From: Pleomorphomonas sp. NRK KF1
Lineage (GTDB): Bacteria > Pseudomonadota > Alphaproteobacteria > Rhizobiales > Pleomorphomonadaceae
Length of the DNA: 64,000 bases
NCBI RefSeq assembly: GCF_023721755.1
Contig: NZ_JAMDLH010000013.1
Coordinates: 5,715 to 69,714 of the forward strand
Reading direction: 5' to 3'
Below are positions 27,432-38,580 of this stretch, piece after piece. How positions within the stretch are numbered: position 1 is the stretch's first letter; every line of letters begins with the position of its first letter. The notes beneath the pieces were generated by a model. The model saw only the letters and a program-made list of their open reading frames with translations. It was not told the DNA's origin and did no database searches. Position numbers and translations under genes: made by a program.

Positions 27432-28280
27432 ATGATGGTGGCTTCGGTGTCCTCGTCGGCCCTGCTCGGCATCGGCGACAACGTGGTGGATTTCTACAGG
27501 GATCGCGGCGAGTTCTTTCCCGGCGGCAACGCCCTCAACGTCCCGGTGCTGGCCAAGCGCTATGGTCTTGCCCGTGCCGGCTATATCGGCCTGATCGGCA
27601 ACGACCCCGAAGGCGCCCACGTTCGCGACAGTCTTGAGCGGGAAGGCATCTGGATCGACCGCCTCCGGCAGGCGGTCGGGCCGAACGGCAAGGCCGTGGT
27701 TTCGCTCGACGACAAGGGTGATCGCGTCTTCCTGGGCTCCAACAAGGGCGGCATTCAGCGGGCCCTCTCCCTTCGCATGGACGGCGAGGATATCGACGCC
27801 ATCGAAAGCTTCGGCAACGTCCATACGTCGGTGTTCAGCTACATCGAACCCGAACTCCCCAAGATCCGGGCGCATGCCAAAACCCTGACATTCGATTTCT
27901 CGACCCACCGCGATCCTGCCTATATCGCCTCGGTCGCACCGCAGATCACAGGCGCTTTCCTGTCCGGCTCCGGCCTGTCCGACGGCGATGTCGACGATCT
28001 CATCAACTATGTCGCCGGCTTCGGCGTCACCACGGTCGGCGTGACGCGCGGGAGCGACGGCGCGTTCTGGCTTGCCGCCGGGCAGCGTTATCGACAAGGG
28101 ATCAAGCCGGCGAAGGTTGTGGACACATTGGGAGCCGGCGATTCGTTCCTCGCCGGCTATCTCACGGGGGTCCTGACCGGCCGCTCCATAGAATCGGCAC
28201 TCGATTTCGCCGCCGAATGCGCCGCCGCGACCTGCGGCTATTTCGGCGCTTTCGGCTATCCTCACCCAGCCAGCGACTGA
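27432..28280 (+). CDS. frlD: PfkB-family kinase (fructosamine 6-kinase, FrlD-like)
   Basis: 282 residues, short for PfkB as is usual in FrlD. The sugar-binding N-terminus is GIGDNVVDFYRDRGEFFPGG followed by NALNV. The anion-hole/catalytic motif is DTLGAGDSFLAGY, with the catalytic Asp in GAGD. It would phosphorylate the C6 of a fructosyl amino acid for the adjacent deglycase. AAAGGA lies just upstream; the ATG at 27435 (second residue) has better spacing than that at 27432. Generic fructokinase is the alternative, but the FrlB partner argues for fructosamine. Confidence 0.82.
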   Translation: MMVASVSSSALLGIGDNVVDFYRDRGEFFPGGNALNVPVLAKRYGLARAGYIGLIGNDPEGAHVRDSLEREGIWIDRLRQAVGPNGKAVVSLDDKGDRVFLGSNKGGIQRALSLRMDGEDIDAIESFGNVHTSVFSYIEPELPKIRAHAKTLTFDFSTHRDPAYIASVAPQITGAFLSGSGLSDGDVDDLINYVAGFGVTTVGVTRGSDGAFWLAAGQRYRQGIKPAKVVDTLGAGDSFLAGYLTGVLTGRSIESALDFAAECAAATCGYFGAFGYPHPASD

Positions 28281-28338
28281 GGCCGCCTTGCCCGCCGCGA
28301 CGATCCAGCGCTTCCCAGGAGCCACGACAGACCGGCAA

Positions 28339-29427
28339 TCAGATAGCCGCCAACAACCGGCGCGGCGCACCGATGGACTCCCTCGCGATGAAACGGGTGG
28401 GCAGGATGCATTGACGAACGGGCGACGTTTCGCCGTTGATGCGGGCGATCAGAAGCTCGGCGGCACGCGTACCCATATCGTAGACGGGCTGATCGATGAC
28501 GCTGATCGGCGGCGTCGTCACCGACGTCCACTCGGCGTCATAGAAGGAAATCAGCGACAGGTGATCGGGGATGCGCAAACCCCGCGCCTGGGTCGCCTTG
28601 AATATCTCGAAAGCAACGAGACTGTCGGACGCCAGGATCGCCGTCGGCGGCTCGGGATCGGCCAGCAGCCGCTCGACCGATGCTCGCTGCTGGCCGGCAA
28701 TGGCGCCGCCGGCAAGGCAGATGCCTTGCTCGGGCGCCTCGATGCCGGCGGCGTGACAGGCAGCGAGAAAGCCGTCGATGCGCGCCTTGACCGACGACGT
28801 ATAGAGCTGCTCCGGACCGATGAAGACAGGTGGTTCGGCGTGGAGCGCGGTCACATAGGCAAGGCGCCGATGACCGGCCTCGATGAGGCGCATCGTTGCA
28901 GCGTACGCGGCATCGCGATCATCGGTAGCCACCACATCGACGGAGAGTCCTTCGATGGGGCGATCGAACAACACGAGTGGGCGTCGGGACCGGACGATAT
29001 CCCGCAAATGGGCGATGGTCCGGTTGTCGGCCGGCGTGACGATCAGGCCGTCGACCCGCTTGCCGACCAGCACCTTGAGTGCCGCTTTCTCCGCCTCCAC
29101 CTCCTCGCCCGAGTTGGCCAGGATGACGTTGAAACCGTGCCGATGGGCAGTGTCGGAGATGCTGCGAACCGCGATGCCGAAGAAGGCGTTTTCGATGTCG
29201 CCGACCACGATGCCAATGGTGCCCGACTTGCCGGTGCTCACCGAGCGGGCCAGTTCATTGGGACGGTAATCAAGCGCCTTGGCGGCGGCCTGGACGCGCA
29301 GTTTCACCTCTTCGCTGACCGGGCCATAGCCACCCAGCACACGCGCGGCCGTCGCCTTGGAGACTTCGGCTCGCCGCGCCACGTCGGCCACCGTCACGGG
29401 GCGAAAGGGAGACGTTTTTCTGTCCAT
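28339..29427 (-). CDS. LacI-family transcriptional regulator
   Basis: About 362 residues. The helix-turn-helix is VTVADVARRAEVSKATAARV and the hinge is YRPNELARSVSTGKS. The effector domain includes GIVVGDIENAFFGIAVRSIS and ends SISVIDQPVYDMGTRAAELL. It is convergent with the frlD-like gene and divergent from the amino-acid-type ABC genes, which it probably represses. Two palindromes lie in the shared promoter region. ATG at 29427 is used; an in-frame GTG at 29439 would add 4 residues. Confidence 0.93.
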   Translation of the reverse strand: MDRKTSPFRPVTVADVARRAEVSKATAARVLGGYGPVSEEVKLRVQAAAKALDYRPNELARSVSTGKSGTIGIVVGDIENAFFGIAVRSISDTAHRHGFNVILANSGEEVEAEKAALKVLVGKRVDGLIVTPADNRTIAHLRDIVRSRRPLVLFDRPIEGLSVDVVATDDRDAAYAATMRLIEAGHRRLAYVTALHAEPPVFIGPEQLYTSSVKARIDGFLAACHAAGIEAPEQGICLAGGAIAGQQRASVERLLADPEPPTAILASDSLVAFEIFKATQARGLRIPDHLSLISFYDAEWTSVTTPPISVIDQPVYDMGTRAAELLIARINGETSPVRQCILPTRFIARESIGAPRRLLAAI

Positions 29428-29448
29428 GGGCTGTAGCACTACATAGCG

Positions 29449-29465
29449 ATTGACGTCACGTCAAT
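29449..29465. promoter_or_regulatory. Inverted repeat near LacI gene start
   Basis: ATTGACG and CGTCAAT are exact complements around a 3-base spacer. It lies 22 bases upstream of the LacI start and could be an autoregulatory site, or overlap its promoter. Confidence 0.45.
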
Positions 29466-29484
29466 GTCGCAATAACCTCCCAAT

Positions 29485-29498
29485 TGAGACCGGTCTCA
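29485..29498. promoter_or_regulatory. Putative LacI-family operator
   Basis: TGAGACCGGTCTCA is a perfect 14-base palindrome with the central ACCGGT typical of many LacI/GalR-family operators. It lies between the LacI gene and the ABC transporter genes, next to a CATAAT that could be a -10 for the transporter. Confidence 0.65.
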
Positions 29499-29780
29499 TA
29501 ATACATCCGAACCGGTACCAACGTTGAAAACAGGCATGTCCGATGGATGCGAATCAACATTCATCGTCATGAGGGACAATCACAGGTTATACCACCGGTC
29601 CGCAGGGTTACGGAGCGCGTTGGAATCTTTCCCGGGCGAAGCTGAGTGTCTTTTACTTCGTCTTTCGAAGAAATCCGGCCGGGATACCGAAAGGACATCC
29701 GTCCGGAGCGAAGTCACCGCCACCACGAATGAAACGGCGGAAGTCGACGACAACAAGCTAAACAACAAGGAGAACAGCAC

Positions 29781-30614
29781 ATGATCAGCAGTGCAATGAA
29801 AGGGTTGGGCCGCCAGATCCGCACCTTTGGCCTTATGGCCGTTCTCGCCGGAACCGGCGCCTCGACCGCCCTGGCCGCCAGCGACAATCCCTATGACCTG
29901 ATCGATCCGGCGACCATCAGCGTCGGCACCATGGGCGACGCCAAGCCCTATGCCTTCGTCGACGCCAACGGCCAGTTCAGCGGCTTCGATATCGAGTTCT
30001 TCCTCAACGTCGTCTCGCGCATGGGCTTCGACAAGGATCACGTGACCTTTACGGGTCAGGATTTCTCGGCCCTCATGCCGTCGGTTGCCAACGGCCGCTT
30101 CGACGTGGCGGTCGCCGCCATCGGCACCACCGAGGCGCGCAAGAAGAACGTCGATTTCTCCGATGGTTATCTTGCCGGTTACCTGACGGTGTTGACGTCC
30201 GAGGACTCGATCACCGACGCCGACAGCCTGAAGGGCAAGCGCCTTGGCGTGGTGCAGGGTACGCTGCAGGAAATCTATGCCGAGAAGAACTTCACCGAAG
30301 CCGACATCGTGAAGTTCCCCGACAACAACTCGGCCGTCTCCGGCCTCAACAACGGCACGATCGATGCCCACTTCCTCGATTACGAGGCCGCCAAGCAATA
30401 TGGCGAGACCTATCCGGCCCTGAAGCTCGCCATCAACATTCCGTCCTTTGACGCGCCGGCCGGCTTCGTCGTCCGCAAGGGCAACGACGCCTTCCGGGAA
30501 GCCCTCAACGAGAACCTGCACGCGGCCATGGAAGACGGCACGTGGCGGGACCTTTACCAGAAGTGGTTCCCCGGCTCGCCGATGCCGGACCAGTACCTGC
30601 CGTCGAAGAAGTAA
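29781..30614 (+). CDS. Amino-acid-type ABC transporter substrate-binding protein
   Basis: 277 residues of solute-binding family 3. The signal peptide ends near [11 protein letters not shown]. The family core is seen in [20 protein letters not shown] and [20 protein letters not shown], and the second lobe has [11 protein letters not shown]. Members bind polar amino acids, opines or glycated amino acids. Because the fructosamine module lies directly upstream, uptake of Amadori amino acids (as with the Agrobacterium Soc and Moc systems) is a reasonable inference but not shown by the sequence. Confidence 0.92.
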   Translation: MISSAMKGLGRQIRTFGLMAVLAGTGASTALAASDNPYDLIDPATISVGTMGDAKPYAFVDANGQFSGFDIEFFLNVVSRMGFDKDHVTFTGQDFSALMPSVANGRFDVAVAAIGTTEARKKNVDFSDGYLAGYLTVLTSEDSITDADSLKGKRLGVVQGTLQEIYAEKNFTEADIVKFPDNNSAVSGLNNGTIDAHFLDYEAAKQYGETYPALKLAINIPSFDAPAGFVVRKGNDAFREALNENLHAAMEDGTWRDLYQKWFPGSPMPDQYLPSKK

Positions 30615-30623
30615 GACGGCCAT

Positions 30624-30651
30624 CCGCGCCCGGACTTGGGTTCGGGCGCGG
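30624..30651 (+). repeat. GC-rich hairpin after binding-protein gene
   Basis: CCGCGCCCG (30624-30632) and CGGGCGCGG (30643-30651) pair perfectly over a 10-base loop, right after the stop. Confidence 0.6.
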
Positions 30652-30669
30652 CGACCGGTCCCCGTGAAA

Positions 30670-30693
30670 GCCGTCCGCCCCCTGCCGGACGGC
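30670..30693 (+). repeat. Second hairpin before the permease-ATPase gene
   Basis: GCCGTCCG (30670-30677) and CGGACGGC (30686-30693) pair perfectly over an 8-base loop. A T-rich stretch (30728-30737) follows some 35 bases later. Confidence 0.55.
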
Positions 30694-30771
30694 CCCCTTG
30701 ACCGGGACGCTCTCTCGCGTGCCCGGTTTCTTTTTGTCTTGCGCAGCAGCCGACTTGGAAAGTCTTCCACA

Positions 30772-32292
30772 ATGGATTGGTTCGAGAACGTTCGTCGCAG
30801 CTTTCTGGACTTCGATGCGATGGCGGCCGTGTTGCCGAACATGCTGTTCATCGGTCTCAAGAATACGCTCATCCTCGCCTTCGCCTCGACGATTCTCGGC
30901 GTGCTGGTCGGTATCGTCCTCGCGGTGATGGGTATTTCCCGGTCGCCCTGGGTGCGGTTGCCGGCCCGTATCTACACCGACATTTTCCGCGGCCTGCCGG
31001 CCATCCTGACCATCCTGATCATCGGGCAGGGCTTCGCGCGCATCGGTCGGGAACTCTTCGGCCCCTCCCCCTATCCGCTCGGCATCATCGCGCTCAGCCT
31101 GATCGCGGGCGCCTACATCGGCGAAATCTTCCGCTCCGGCATCCAGAGTGTCGAACGCGGCCAGATGGAAGCCTGCCGGGCGCTGTCCATGAGCTACGGC
31201 CAGGGCATGCGCCTCATCGTCATTCCCCAAGGCATTCGGCGGGTGCTGCCGGCTCTCGTTAACCAGTTCATCGGCAACGTCAAGGACTCGAGCCTCGTCT
31301 ACTTCCTCGGCCTGCTCGCATCCGAACGCGAAATCTTCCGGGTCGGCCAGGACCAGTCGGTGGTGACGGGCAATCTGTCGCCGCTGCTGCTTGCCGGCAT
31401 CTTCTACCTCGTCATCACGGTGCCGCTCACCCACCTCGTCAACTATGTCGACAACCGCCTCCGGACCGGCCGGCGCCCGACGACGCTGGTGTCCGGTCTC
31501 GAGGAGGTCGGCGAGCTTCAAGGCAGCACCGCCTCGGCGAAGGAGACCGAGAAGCTCCCGACCTTCAAGGGCGGCAGCCTCACCGTGCGCGGTCTCGGCA
31601 TGGCCTATGGCGACCTCGAGGTGCTGAAAGACATCGACCTCGACGTCAGGGCCGGCACGGTGACCTGCATCATCGGCCCATCAGGCTCCGGCAAGTCGAC
31701 GCTCCTGCGTTGTCTCAACCGGCTGGTGGAGCCCAGGGCCGGTGACGTGATGATCGACGGCGCGTCCATCCTGACCATGAAGCCCGAGACGCTGCGTCGG
31801 CGCGTCGGCATGGTGTTCCAGCAGTTCAACCTGTTCCCGGACCATACCGCGCTGGAGAACGTCATGCTGGCGCTCACCAAGGTGAAGAAGATGCCGCCGG
31901 CCGAAGCCCGCCGCATCGCCGAGGCGCGGCTCTCCGACGTGGGGCTTGCCAGCCGCATGGATCATCGGCCGAGCAGCCTTTCCGGTGGCCAACAGCAGCG
32001 CGTCGCCATTGCGAGAGCCCTTGCCATGGCGCCCGAGGTCATCCTGTTCGACGAGGTGACCAGCGCCCTCGATCCCGAACTCGTCAAGGGCGTCCTCAAT
32101 CTGATGTCCGAACTGGGCCAGCGAGGCATGACCATGATCGTGGTCACCCACGAGATGGGCTTCGCCCGCAAGGCGGCCGACCAGGTCGTTTTCATGGACG
32201 AAGGGCGCATCGTCGAGGCCGGCACGCCCGACGACATCTTCGACCGGCCGAACAGCCCGCGCCTCCAGCGCTTCCTCAACGAGGTGCTGTAG
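30772..32292 (+). CDS. Fused amino-acid-type ABC permease and ATPase
   Basis: 506 residues. Residues 1 to about 245 are a HisM/GlnP-type permease: membrane spans with PNMLFIGLKNTLILAFAST at the N-terminus and the EAA-like loop MEACRALSMSYGQGMRLIVI. After a linker, residues from about 265 are a GlnQ-type ATPase with Walker A GPSGSGKS (302-309), signature LSGGQQQRVAIARAL and Walker B VILFDEVTSALD. Most such transporters have separate genes, although this fusion also occurs in other proteobacteria. The ATG at 30772 gives an N-terminus that matches permeases; the frame upstream has no recognised domain. Partner of the binding protein upstream. Confidence 0.92.
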   Translation: MDWFENVRRSFLDFDAMAAVLPNMLFIGLKNTLILAFASTILGVLVGIVLAVMGISRSPWVRLPARIYTDIFRGLPAILTILIIGQGFARIGRELFGPSPYPLGIIALSLIAGAYIGEIFRSGIQSVERGQMEACRALSMSYGQGMRLIVIPQGIRRVLPALVNQFIGNVKDSSLVYFLGLLASEREIFRVGQDQSVVTGNLSPLLLAGIFYLVITVPLTHLVNYVDNRLRTGRRPTTLVSGLEEVGELQGSTASAKETEKLPTFKGGSLTVRGLGMAYGDLEVLKDIDLDVRAGTVTCIIGPSGSGKSTLLRCLNRLVEPRAGDVMIDGASILTMKPETLRRRVGMVFQQFNLFPDHTALENVMLALTKVKKMPPAEARRIAEARLSDVGLASRMDHRPSSLSGGQQQRVAIARALAMAPEVILFDEVTSALDPELVKGVLNLMSELGQRGMTMIVVTHEMGFARKAADQVVFMDEGRIVEAGTPDDIFDRPNSPRLQRFLNEVL

Positions 32293-32331
32293 CGGGCAGC
32301 GGCTGCCGCTCGTCGCGATGGTGGCGGCTGG

Positions 32332-33729
32332 TCAGAGCAACGGGCTGACCAGCCGTGCCAGATTCTCGGCAAGGCTCACCGCCATCGGCCGGCGCCGCCA
32401 CTCCCGGAGATCCAGGCGATCGCTCCGCGCCATGCACTCGGCCTGCCTGGCAACCAGATCGGCCACGTGAGCCGGGTCGTAGAGCAGCATGCTGACCTCG
32501 GCGTTGAGCATGAAGGACCGGAGATCGGCGTTGCCCGAACCGATGACGCCGACTCGTCCATCGATGGAAACATGCTTGGCGTGCAGGAGGTGGTCGCGAT
32601 AGCGGTGGATGCGAACGCCCATCGACATCAACTCGTCGTAGAAAGAGCGCTGGGCGAGACGAACCAGCCTCTGGTCCACCACACGAGACACGACGAGGTC
32701 GATGACGACGCCGCGATAGGCCGCCGTCTGGAGAGCGGCAAGCAGCGCCTCGTCGGGTATCAGATAGGGGCTGACCAGCGTCACCTGCGTCTTCGCGGCG
32801 TGGATGAGGGCGACCAGAAGGCGCTCGAAGCCCGGCACGCCGTAGTCCGGCCCGCTCGGCATGATCTGAACGGGGGAGAGGGCCTCTTCCGACACCGGTG
32901 GGGCCGACAGGATCTCTCGGGTTTCGAGATACCAATCGCTGGCGAAGACCCCGGCGACGGTCGCCGCTGCCGCCCCCTCCACGCGAGCGACCAACTCGTC
33001 GTTGACGATGCCACGGCGAAAATCGCGATCGACGATGTTCTGCGAGCCGACATAGGCGAGGCGGCCATCGATTACCGCGATCTTGCGGTGATTGCGCAGG
33101 TCGGCCCGCGCCCTCCGCACGGTCGTCCACCAGCGCACCGGCAAGGTAAGCCGGCATTGTACCCCTTCGGCTTCGAGCATGGCCAGAGTTCGTCGCGCCC
33201 AAGGACGAGACCCGATGGCGTCGATCAGGACTCGAACGTCGGCGCCGCGACGAACCGCACGGCCGAGCGCGGCGGCGACCTTCCGGCCCGTTGCATCGTC
33301 GGCAAAGATATAGGTCAGCAGGTGAACGCTGGCCTCGGCCGCGTCGATATCGGACACAAGGCGGTCGATCGACTGCTCATAGTCGCCGATCAGCGCCAGG
33401 CTTGAGGCGCCCGTCACGGGAAACTCGCCGAGCCGCTCCGCCAGGTCGGCGATTCCGGGGACCAACTGGGCCGGCCGCGGCAGGGAGATCGCCACGCGCC
33501 GGCGGACAACGGCGGCCTCGGCGAAGCGTTGCTGCCGCCAGGCAGGAAAGCGCGGTCGGCCGATCAGGCGGTAGAGAACTAGGGCCGGCAACGGCAGGAA
33601 GAAAACCAGGAGGAGCCAGCTACGCGCCGCTTCGGGCGGGCGGCGCAGAGGCACCACCACAACCATGACCAGGCGGATCGACCACTCGACCAGAAAGTAG
33701 ACGAGCGCCAGATGCTCGGTCCAGGCCAA
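32332..33729 (-). CDS. cls: Cardiolipin synthase (phospholipase D family)
   Basis: 465 residues. Two N-terminal membrane spans (LALVYFLVEWSIRLVMVVVV and SWLLLVFFLPLPALVLYRLI) precede two HKD catalytic motifs: HRKIAVIDGRLAYVGSQN and HAKHVSIDGRVGVIGSGN. It condenses two phosphatidylglycerols to cardiolipin at the inner membrane. The start is TTG at 33729, with a GGGGGAGGGG stretch just upstream. It is convergent with the ABC genes and divergent from katG, with no evident functional link to either. Confidence 0.93.
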   Translation of the reverse strand: MAWTEHLALVYFLVEWSIRLVMVVVVPLRRPPEAARSWLLLVFFLPLPALVLYRLIGRPRFPAWRQQRFAEAAVVRRRVAISLPRPAQLVPGIADLAERLGEFPVTGASSLALIGDYEQSIDRLVSDIDAAEASVHLLTYIFADDATGRKVAAALGRAVRRGADVRVLIDAIGSRPWARRTLAMLEAEGVQCRLTLPVRWWTTVRRARADLRNHRKIAVIDGRLAYVGSQNIVDRDFRRGIVNDELVARVEGAAAATVAGVFASDWYLETREILSAPPVSEEALSPVQIMPSGPDYGVPGFERLLVALIHAAKTQVTLVSPYLIPDEALLAALQTAAYRGVVIDLVVSRVVDQRLVRLAQRSFYDELMSMGVRIHRYRDHLLHAKHVSIDGRVGVIGSGNADLRSFMLNAEVSMLLYDPAHVADLVARQAECMARSDRLDLREWRRRPMAVSLAENLARLVSPLL

Positions 33730-33787
33730 CGACGCCCCTCCCCCTCAAACCGGAGCCGAGCGATGCCGGCCCGCCTTTTCTCTATGA

Positions 33788-36196
<2,409 letters not shown>

Positions 36197-36201
36197 TGGG
36201 A

Positions 36202-36234
36202 GGCGGCCGGCCTCGCCTCATGAGGCCGGCCGCC
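36202..36234 (+). terminator. Terminator-like hairpin after katG
   Basis: GGCGGCCGGCCTC (36202-36214) and GAGGCCGGCCGCC (36222-36234) form a perfect 13-base stem with a 7-base loop, 5 bases after the katG stop. There is no T-tract. Confidence 0.7.
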
Positions 36235-36515
36235 AATCCGCATCTGTCGACGCCAGCGGGCAGATAATCCGGTCGACGACCCAAAGCCTGTATCCGCCAC
36301 CCCGCACAGGCTCGATCCTCCGAATCACCACAGCGCCAACCAAGCGGACACGCCTCCCCGGGCCGCGTCGGCACGCTTTCGCACGCTGCCATCATCCATA
36401 AGTATAAACACTGGACGCAAAAGACCCGTCGGTTTGTACTTTACATCTCGACATCACTTTCGTAAAGTTTTGGCCATCACGCACGGTGACGGCAGACGCG
36501 CGAGGTTTTGGCTAC
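36235..36515. other. Promoter region of the D-allose operon
   Basis: No gene is seen. The stretch from about 36390 is AT-rich compared with its surroundings and contains a repeated ACTTT element, listed separately. I do not see a clear -35/-10 pair. Confidence 0.5.
36456..36468. promoter_or_regulatory. Putative RpiR-type operator
   Basis: ACTTTCGTAAAGT has perfect 5-base arms around CGT. A further copy of the half-site, ACTTTAC, lies at 36438-36444 and pairs exactly with GTAAAGT of this site, 17 bases apart. The site is about 50 bases before the regulator start. Confidence 0.5.
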
Positions 36516-37514
36516 ATGACGAGCAAGGAGCGGACTGCCAACCAGAAAGAAAGCAAAACTCGCGACCATATGGCGGTCGCGGCGCATATTCGCATGCTAC
36601 TACCTGCGCTTTCACAGGGGGAACAGACTGTTGCCCTCTGGTTGTTGGAGCGTGGTAATTTGACGAGTAACCCAAAGATCGGTGAAGTCGCCGCCGCGCT
36701 TGGCATTTCGGAAGCCATGGTCGTCAAGGTGGCTCGTCGGCTTGGGTACGGCGGCTTCAAGGAGCTGCGCGCCGATCTCATGGCCTATTACGCCAACCTC
36801 AGGGTGGAGATCGACGAGGAGCTCAGGCGGGAGGATTCCATCCCGCAGATCGTGCGCAAGGTGTTTGCGACGGAACGTTCGGCGCTGGAGGAAGTGGAAA
36901 GCATCCTCGACATCGACGCCATCGCCGAGGCGGCGCGTATTTTCATGAGGGCGCGTCACCGCGACCTCTACGGCGTCGGCGGCTCGGCCACCGTGTGCGC
37001 CGACGCCTCTCACAAGTTCCTGAGGATCGGCATCCGGTCGAGCGTCTTTTCCGACGCGCACCTCATCGCCATGTCGGCGAGCCTTCTCGAAGAGGGGGAC
37101 GCGGCATTGGTAGTTTCGCACTCGGGCGAATCCAAGGACGTGATTCTCGGCGCGGAAGTGGCCCGCGCCTCCGGCGCCAAGGTGATCACCATCACCAACT
37201 CGATCGCCTCGACGCTGGCCCGCAACTCGGATGTCGTGCTGTGCGCACCGGCCAAGGAAGCCCCGCTGATGGGACAGAACGCCGCGGCCCGCATCGCACA
37301 GCTCGCCATCCTCGACACGATGTTCATCTGCCTGGCGCGCGAGGACTACGAGACCGCCGAGCGGAACCTGAACAAGGTGCTGACCTCAGTCGCCGTCTAT
37401 TCGACGAACGACCGTGGCCGGACCGAAAGACGCGGCACGCCCCGCGCTGACAAAAACTCGCCGGACGGCGTCCAGCCGGCGAAGGAAACCGCAAGGAAAA
37501 GGGTGGAGTTATGA
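36516..37514 (+). CDS. RpiR-family regulator of the allose operon (AlsR-like)
   Basis: About 332 residues. An N-terminal RpiR helix-turn-helix (LTSNPKIGEVAAALGISEAM, then VVKVARRLGYGGFKELR) is followed by a SIS phosphosugar-binding domain (GVGGSATVCADASHKFLRIG and ALVVSHSGESKDVILGAEVA). A charged tail of about 30 residues follows. ATG at 36516 is preferred, with GAGG upstream; an in-frame GTG at 36486 is also possible. It is the first gene of the operon and overlaps alsB by 4 bases. In E. coli the RpiR/AlsR protein represses rpiB and als genes; an allose or ribose phosphate is the expected effector. Confidence 0.9.
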   Translation: MTSKERTANQKESKTRDHMAVAAHIRMLLPALSQGEQTVALWLLERGNLTSNPKIGEVAAALGISEAMVVKVARRLGYGGFKELRADLMAYYANLRVEIDEELRREDSIPQIVRKVFATERSALEEVESILDIDAIAEAARIFMRARHRDLYGVGGSATVCADASHKFLRIGIRSSVFSDAHLIAMSASLLEEGDAALVVSHSGESKDVILGAEVARASGAKVITITNSIASTLARNSDVVLCAPAKEAPLMGQNAAARIAQLAILDTMFICLAREDYETAERNLNKVLTSVAVYSTNDRGRTERRGTPRADKNSPDGVQPAKETARKRVEL

Positions 37515-38449
37515 AAATCAGAGGTTTGCTCATCGCCACCGTCGCCGCTGCCGGCGTGCTGGGCTTCTCGGCCAGCGCCATGGCCGCCGACTACGCCATC
37601 GTCCTCAAGACGCTGTCCAACCCGTTCTGGGTGCAGATGAAGGACGGCATCGAGGCCAAGGCCAAGGAACTGGGCGTCGAGGTCGACATCGTCGCCTCGC
37701 CGTCGGAGGAAGACTTCCAGGCCCAGCTTCAGCTGTTCGAGGACATGCTGAACCGCGACTACAAGGCCTTCGGCTTCGCGCCGCTGTCGCCGGTCAACCT
37801 CGTCAATCCGGCCGCTGCCGCCTACAAGAAGGGCAAGCCGATCGTCAATATCGACGAGAAGGTCGACATGAAGGCCCTCGAGGCCGCCGGCGCCAACGTC
37901 GAAGCCTTCGTCACCACCGACAACGTCAAAGTCGGCGAGAAGGGCGCCCAGTTCATCATCGATCAGCTCGGCGCCGAGGGTGGTGAAGTCGCCATCGTCG
38001 AGGGCAAGGCGGGCAACGCCTCGGGTCAGGCCCGTCATGACGGCGCCAAGGCCGCCTTCGAGGCGACCTCCAACGTCAAGCTGGTGGCTAGCCAGCCGGC
38101 CGACTGGGACCGCCTGAAGGCGCTCGACGTCGCCACCAACATCCTGCAGTCCTCGCCCGACCTCAAGGCCTTCTACTGCGCCAACGACACCATGGCGCTC
38201 GGCGTCATGCAGGCGGTGCAGAACGCCGGCAAGGCCGGCAAGGTGCTGGTGGTCGGCACCGACGGCGCGCCGGAAGCCCGCGAGATGGTGGCCGCCGGCC
38301 GCCTGACGGCGACCGTCGCCCAGGACCCGGCCCAGATCGGCGCCACCAGCCTCGAAATCCTGGTTGAGGCCGTCAAGGCGGGCACGCTGACGGCTGTCGG
38401 CGCCGAGCCCAAGCAAGTGGCCGTGGACTCGGTTCTCGTCACCAAGTGA
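37511..38449 (+). CDS. alsB: D-allose ABC transporter substrate-binding protein
   Basis: 312 residues of the ribose-type periplasmic-binding family 1. The signal peptide ends near AMA-ADYAIVLK. The N-lobe strand is YAIVLKTLSNPFWVQMKDGI, and the hinge region is FYCANDTMALGVMQAV followed by VVGTDGAPEAREMVAAG. The opening motif and the surrounding als genes support allose rather than ribose. It is translationally coupled to the regulator gene and separated from alsA by 131 bases containing a hairpin. Confidence 0.92.
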   Translation: MKIRGLLIATVAAAGVLGFSASAMAADYAIVLKTLSNPFWVQMKDGIEAKAKELGVEVDIVASPSEEDFQAQLQLFEDMLNRDYKAFGFAPLSPVNLVNPAAAAYKKGKPIVNIDEKVDMKALEAAGANVEAFVTTDNVKVGEKGAQFIIDQLGAEGGEVAIVEGKAGNASGQARHDGAKAAFEATSNVKLVASQPADWDRLKALDVATNILQSSPDLKAFYCANDTMALGVMQAVQNAGKAGKVLVVGTDGAPEAREMVAAGRLTATVAQDPAQIGATSLEILVEAVKAGTLTAVGAEPKQVAVDSVLVTK

Positions 38450-38464
38450 TCGACTTGGCCGGAT

Positions 38465-38493
38465 GAGGCGGTCGTCGCGCATGCGACCGCCTC
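38465..38493 (+). repeat. Hairpin between alsB and alsA
   Basis: GAGGCGGTCG (38465-38474) and CGACCGCCTC (38484-38493) pair perfectly over a 9-base loop, 15 bases after the alsB stop. There is no T-tract; probably an mRNA-stabilising or partial-termination stem. Confidence 0.6.
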
Positions 38494-38580
38494 CATCCTC
38501 CTCCGTTCGGCGCGTCACTCCCCCGGCGCGCCGGACGATTTCTGAACAGCCGACCGATCGACGGCCCTAGCGAGATCGAC

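Larger units (their letters stand above)
29428..29780. other. Divergent promoter region and long leader, 353 bases
   Basis: No convincing gene. A frame of up to 86 codons starting at a TTG and running into the binding-protein start has no family features and is taken as leader. The left third holds two palindromes near the LacI gene. The remaining 280 bases form an untranslated leader of the binding-protein gene, ending in an AAGGAG ribosome binding site. Confidence 0.6.

Noticed and set aside
29524-29784. Possible 86-residue leader peptide before the amino-acid-type binding protein
   Set aside because: Starts at a TTG without a ribosome binding site, has no family features and simply runs into the next start; better explained as leader.
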